Below, in pieces: positions 14,701-16,773 of a stretch of DNA of 16,773 bases. The notes under the pieces were generated by a model, which searched no databases, had not been told where the DNA came from, and saw only the letters and a list, made by a program, of their open reading frames with translations. The position numbers and the translations under genes are program-made. Source of the DNA: JAZSMS01 sp045536015 (GTDB lineage: Bacteria > Bacillota > Clostridia > Christensenellales > QALW01); the NCBI GenBank assembly GCA_045536015.1, contig JAZSMS010000126.1, forward strand, positions 1 to 16,773, given 5' to 3'. The stretch's first letter is position 1, and every line of letters starts with the position of its first letter.

Positions 14701-16773
14701 TTATAGCGTTTTTACGTCTGTTTTAAGTCTTTTTGCAAGAGAAGAATACCTTTTTTGCGTCTGATTGTTTTCTACCATCAGCTTAACCGTTGAATCGCTT
14801 CCGCACAATACAACCATCTTTTGCGCGCGCGTTACACAGGTATAAAACAAGTTTCGCGTTAAAATGCGCATACTTCCCATCGGCATTGGCATAACTACGA
14901 ATTTAAACTCGCATCCCTGGCTTTTATGCACACTCAGCGCATATGCAAGATTAAGCTCATCAAGCTCTGAAAAAGTATAAATACTTTTTTTATTATCTTC
15001 AAAACAAACTACTATTTCGTGCGCGTTTTTATCAATTTCTTCTATGATACCGCTATCGCCGTTAAAAACACCCGTTCCGTCCGTTGCAAGTCCAAACTTA
15101 TCAAACTGCCGCCACTGACGGTCATAATTATTGCGTATCTGTATAACCTTGTCACCCTCGCGAAAAACGTCTTCACCAAAGACATGCTCGCGCTTTTTAT
15201 CGCTTGGAGGGTTAAGCGCCTGCTGAAGCGCCTTATTTAGTGCAAAAACACCGCAAATACCACGTTTTATCGGTGTAAGCACCTGAATGTCCTTAAAAGC
15301 GTCAAGCTTATATTTATCTGTTAAACGGCGTGAGCAAAGGTCTACCGTCGTCTTTGCAATATCGCCCTCGTTTGCTCGTCTGTCTAAAAAGAAATCACCG
15401 TCTTTTTTGTTTACCTCGGGCATAAGACCGTTATTTATTCGATGCGCATTAGTTATTATCATGCTTTGTGCCGCCTGTCTGAAAATTTCGGTAAGCCTTA
15501 CAACCGAAAATTCGTTCGATAAAATCATATCACTAAGCACATTACCTGCGCCAACCGACGGAAGCTGATCGGCATCGCCTATTAAAATAAGCCTTGCATT
15601 TTTGCTTATGCCTTCAAGCAATGCACGCATTAAAAAAACGTCTATCATACTTGCTTCGTCAACGATACAAACGTCGCACTGCAAAGGATTTTCCTCATTG
15701 CGCTTAAACTTGTAATTTTCGCCGTCCGTTTTAGAATATTCAAGCAGGCGATGAATAGTTTTTGCCTCTTCCCCGCACGCTTGCGACATTCTCTTTGCCG
15801 CCTTGCCCGTAGGTGCCGCTAAAACTATTTTTTCGCCTCTTTTTCTTAAAAGCGTTAAAACACAGTCAAGCGTTGTGGTTTTACCCGTTCCCGGACCACC
15901 CGTTATTATGCAAATGCCATTGTTTATTGCTTCTGCTACTGCCTTTTTTTGATTTGGTGCAAGCATAATTTTCTTTGATTTTTCGTACTTTTCTACGTCG
16001 GCATTTATACTTGCTTCGTTCTCTATTTTAGGTGCAGATATCTCTAAAAGCTTTTTAGCAACTTTTTCTTCGGCATAATAGAAAAGCGAATGATAAATAT
16101 CATCATCTTCAACTATTATCGCCTTGTTTTTAGAAAGCATTACAATACTTTCTTCAACTCTTTTTTCATCAATTTGCAAAAGCTCTTGCGCACGGCTTAT
16201 AAGCACGTTTTTTGGCAAAAACGTGTGTCCCTCACCGTTACCTGCTTCTAACAAGCAATATTTAATACCCTCGCTTATTCGTGCTTCACAATCCTTTTCA
16301 AAGCCAAGCTTTTCGGCAATATCGTCAGCCGTTAAAAAGCCTATACCGTCAACATCTTTAATGAGTGCGTACGGGTTTGCCGAAACAAACACCTGCGTCG
16401 CTTCGCCGTAAACAGTATAAATTTTCCGCGCAAGCTTGGTAGAAATACCAAATTTTTGCAAAAACATTATAGAATTCTGTGCAGCACGTATTTCTTGATA
16501 CGATTCCTTTATAACGTCAATTTTAGCCATTCCTATGCCGCGCACTTTTAATAGCTGCATAGGGTCTGTTTCTATAATATCAAGCGCACGAGCGCCAAAT
16601 TCATCAACGATATCCCTTGCTGTTTTGGGACCGATGCCCTTTATTATTCCTGAAGCAAGATAGTTTTCTATATCCTCCTCCGTTTCGGGCTTGCATATCT
16701 CATATTCCTTTGCGGCAAATTGCTCGCCATACAAATCGTGCTCTACAAAATCACCTTTAAGCGTGACAAAATC
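14701..16773 (-). CDS. recD2: RecD2-type ATP-dependent DNA helicase (N-terminus outside the window)
   Basis: Superfamily 1B 5'-3' DNA helicase of the RecD2 (RecD-like, RecBC-independent) family, involved in DNA repair and replication-fork handling. About 690 residues are visible. The frame stays open to the right edge, and the visible start VTLKGDFVEHD..YGEQF matches the family's N-terminal OB-like region, so the true start lies beyond. Seen in order: three helix-hairpin-helix-like motifs (SGIIKGIGPKTA, VRGIGMAKID, VDGIGFLTADD) characteristic of RecD2 rather than RecBCD RecD; Walker A GGPGTGKT (visible residues 292-299); TGKAAKRM motif Ia; DEAS Walker B (372-375); GDADQLPSVGAG motif III; and near the C-terminus a SH3-like insertion, ALSVHKSQG and YTCVTRAQ (motifs V and VI). 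No RecB or RecC gene is seen. Confidence 0.95.
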   Translation of the reverse strand, partial: DFVTLKGDFVEHDLYGEQFAAKEYEICKPETEEDIENYLASGIIKGIGPKTARDIVDEFGARALDIIETDPMQLLKVRGIGMAKIDVIKESYQEIRAAQNSIMFLQKFGISTKLARKIYTVYGEATQVFVSANPYALIKDVDGIGFLTADDIAEKLGFEKDCEARISEGIKYCLLEAGNGEGHTFLPKNVLISRAQELLQIDEKRVEESIVMLSKNKAIIVEDDDIYHSLFYYAEEKVAKKLLEISAPKIENEASINADVEKYEKSKKIMLAPNQKKAVAEAINNGICIITGGPGTGKTTTLDCVLTLLRKRGEKIVLAAPTGKAAKRMSQACGEEAKTIHRLLEYSKTDGENYKFKRNEENPLQCDVCIVDEASMIDVFLMRALLEGISKNARLILIGDADQLPSVGAGNVLSDMILSNEFSVVRLTEIFRQAAQSMIITNAHRINNGLMPEVNKKDGDFFLDRRANEGDIAKTTVDLCSRRLTDKYKLDAFKDIQVLTPIKRGICGVFALNKALQQALNPPSDKKREHVFGEDVFREGDKVIQIRNNYDRQWRQFDKFGLATDGTGVFNGDSGIIEEIDKNAHEIVVCFEDNKKSIYTFSELDELNLAYALSVHKSQGCEFKFVVMPMPMGSMRILTRNLFYTCVTRAQKMVVLCGSDSTVKLMVENNQTQKRYSSLAKRLKTDVKTL

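Noticed and set aside
16732..16734. TTG at 16734 as the start of recD2
   Set aside because: The frame continues open upstream to the window edge and the upstream residues (VTLKGDFVEHD) match the family, so the gene is truncated by the window, not started there.
1..16773. Mobile elements, CRISPR arrays, tRNA or rRNA genes
   Set aside because: No transposase or integrase frame, no regularly spaced repeats, and no tRNA or rRNA signature was seen on either strand; the genes are ordinary chromosomal ones.

Overview
The window looks like chromosomal core DNA from a low-GC Gram-positive bacterium, most probably an uncultured gut-type member of the Clostridia. This is inferred from the AT-rich composition, strong GGAGG-type ribosome binding sites, sigma-A promoters, and the gene set: paired ECF ATPases, RarA, PrmA, a YmfI/FabG-like reductase, an MgtE channel, PepF, RecD2 and a CxxC-x17-CxxC zinc-ribbon protein. 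No species can be named. I see no mobile element, CRISPR array, rRNA or tRNA.

Left block (1-5064, minus strand): one tightly packed operon read leftwards, tcdA - SDR reductase - prmA - rarA - ecfA1 - ecfA2 (the last runs off the left edge). Neighbouring genes overlap by 1 to 14 bases or lie 9 bases apart, so translation is probably coupled. The theme is housekeeping: tRNA modification (TcdA), ribosomal protein or translation-factor modification (PrmA and possibly the reductase), replication-fork maintenance (RarA) and vitamin uptake (ECF ATPases). The operon is driven from a divergent intergenic region (5065-5211) that also carries the promoter of the next gene.

Middle block (5212-9978, plus strand): a large single-chain ABC ATPase/permease with a roughly 600-residue extracytoplasmic region, then an MgtE magnesium transporter. 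The 246-base gap between them is the most interesting part of the window. It holds a near-consensus promoter, a 21-codon leader ORF with a good ribosome binding site, a 12-bp helix that would bury the leader start codon, a competing terminator hairpin, a second terminator-like hairpin, and a hairpin that covers the mgtE ribosome binding site. I read it as a riboregulatory leader for magnesium uptake. The leader peptide begins MEDGGTSP, acidic then proline, which recalls the magnesium-sensing MgtL peptide of enterobacteria.

Right-middle block (10079-14154, plus strand): an operon of pepF (oligoendopeptidase F), a small acidic unrecognised protein and a cytoplasmic DUF4838 protein, between a promoter at about 10040 and a bidirectional terminator at 14178-14210.

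Right block (14225-16773, minus strand): a small zinc-ribbon protein with its own strong promoter and a 115-base leader, then recD2, a 5'-3' helicase whose N-terminus lies beyond the right edge.
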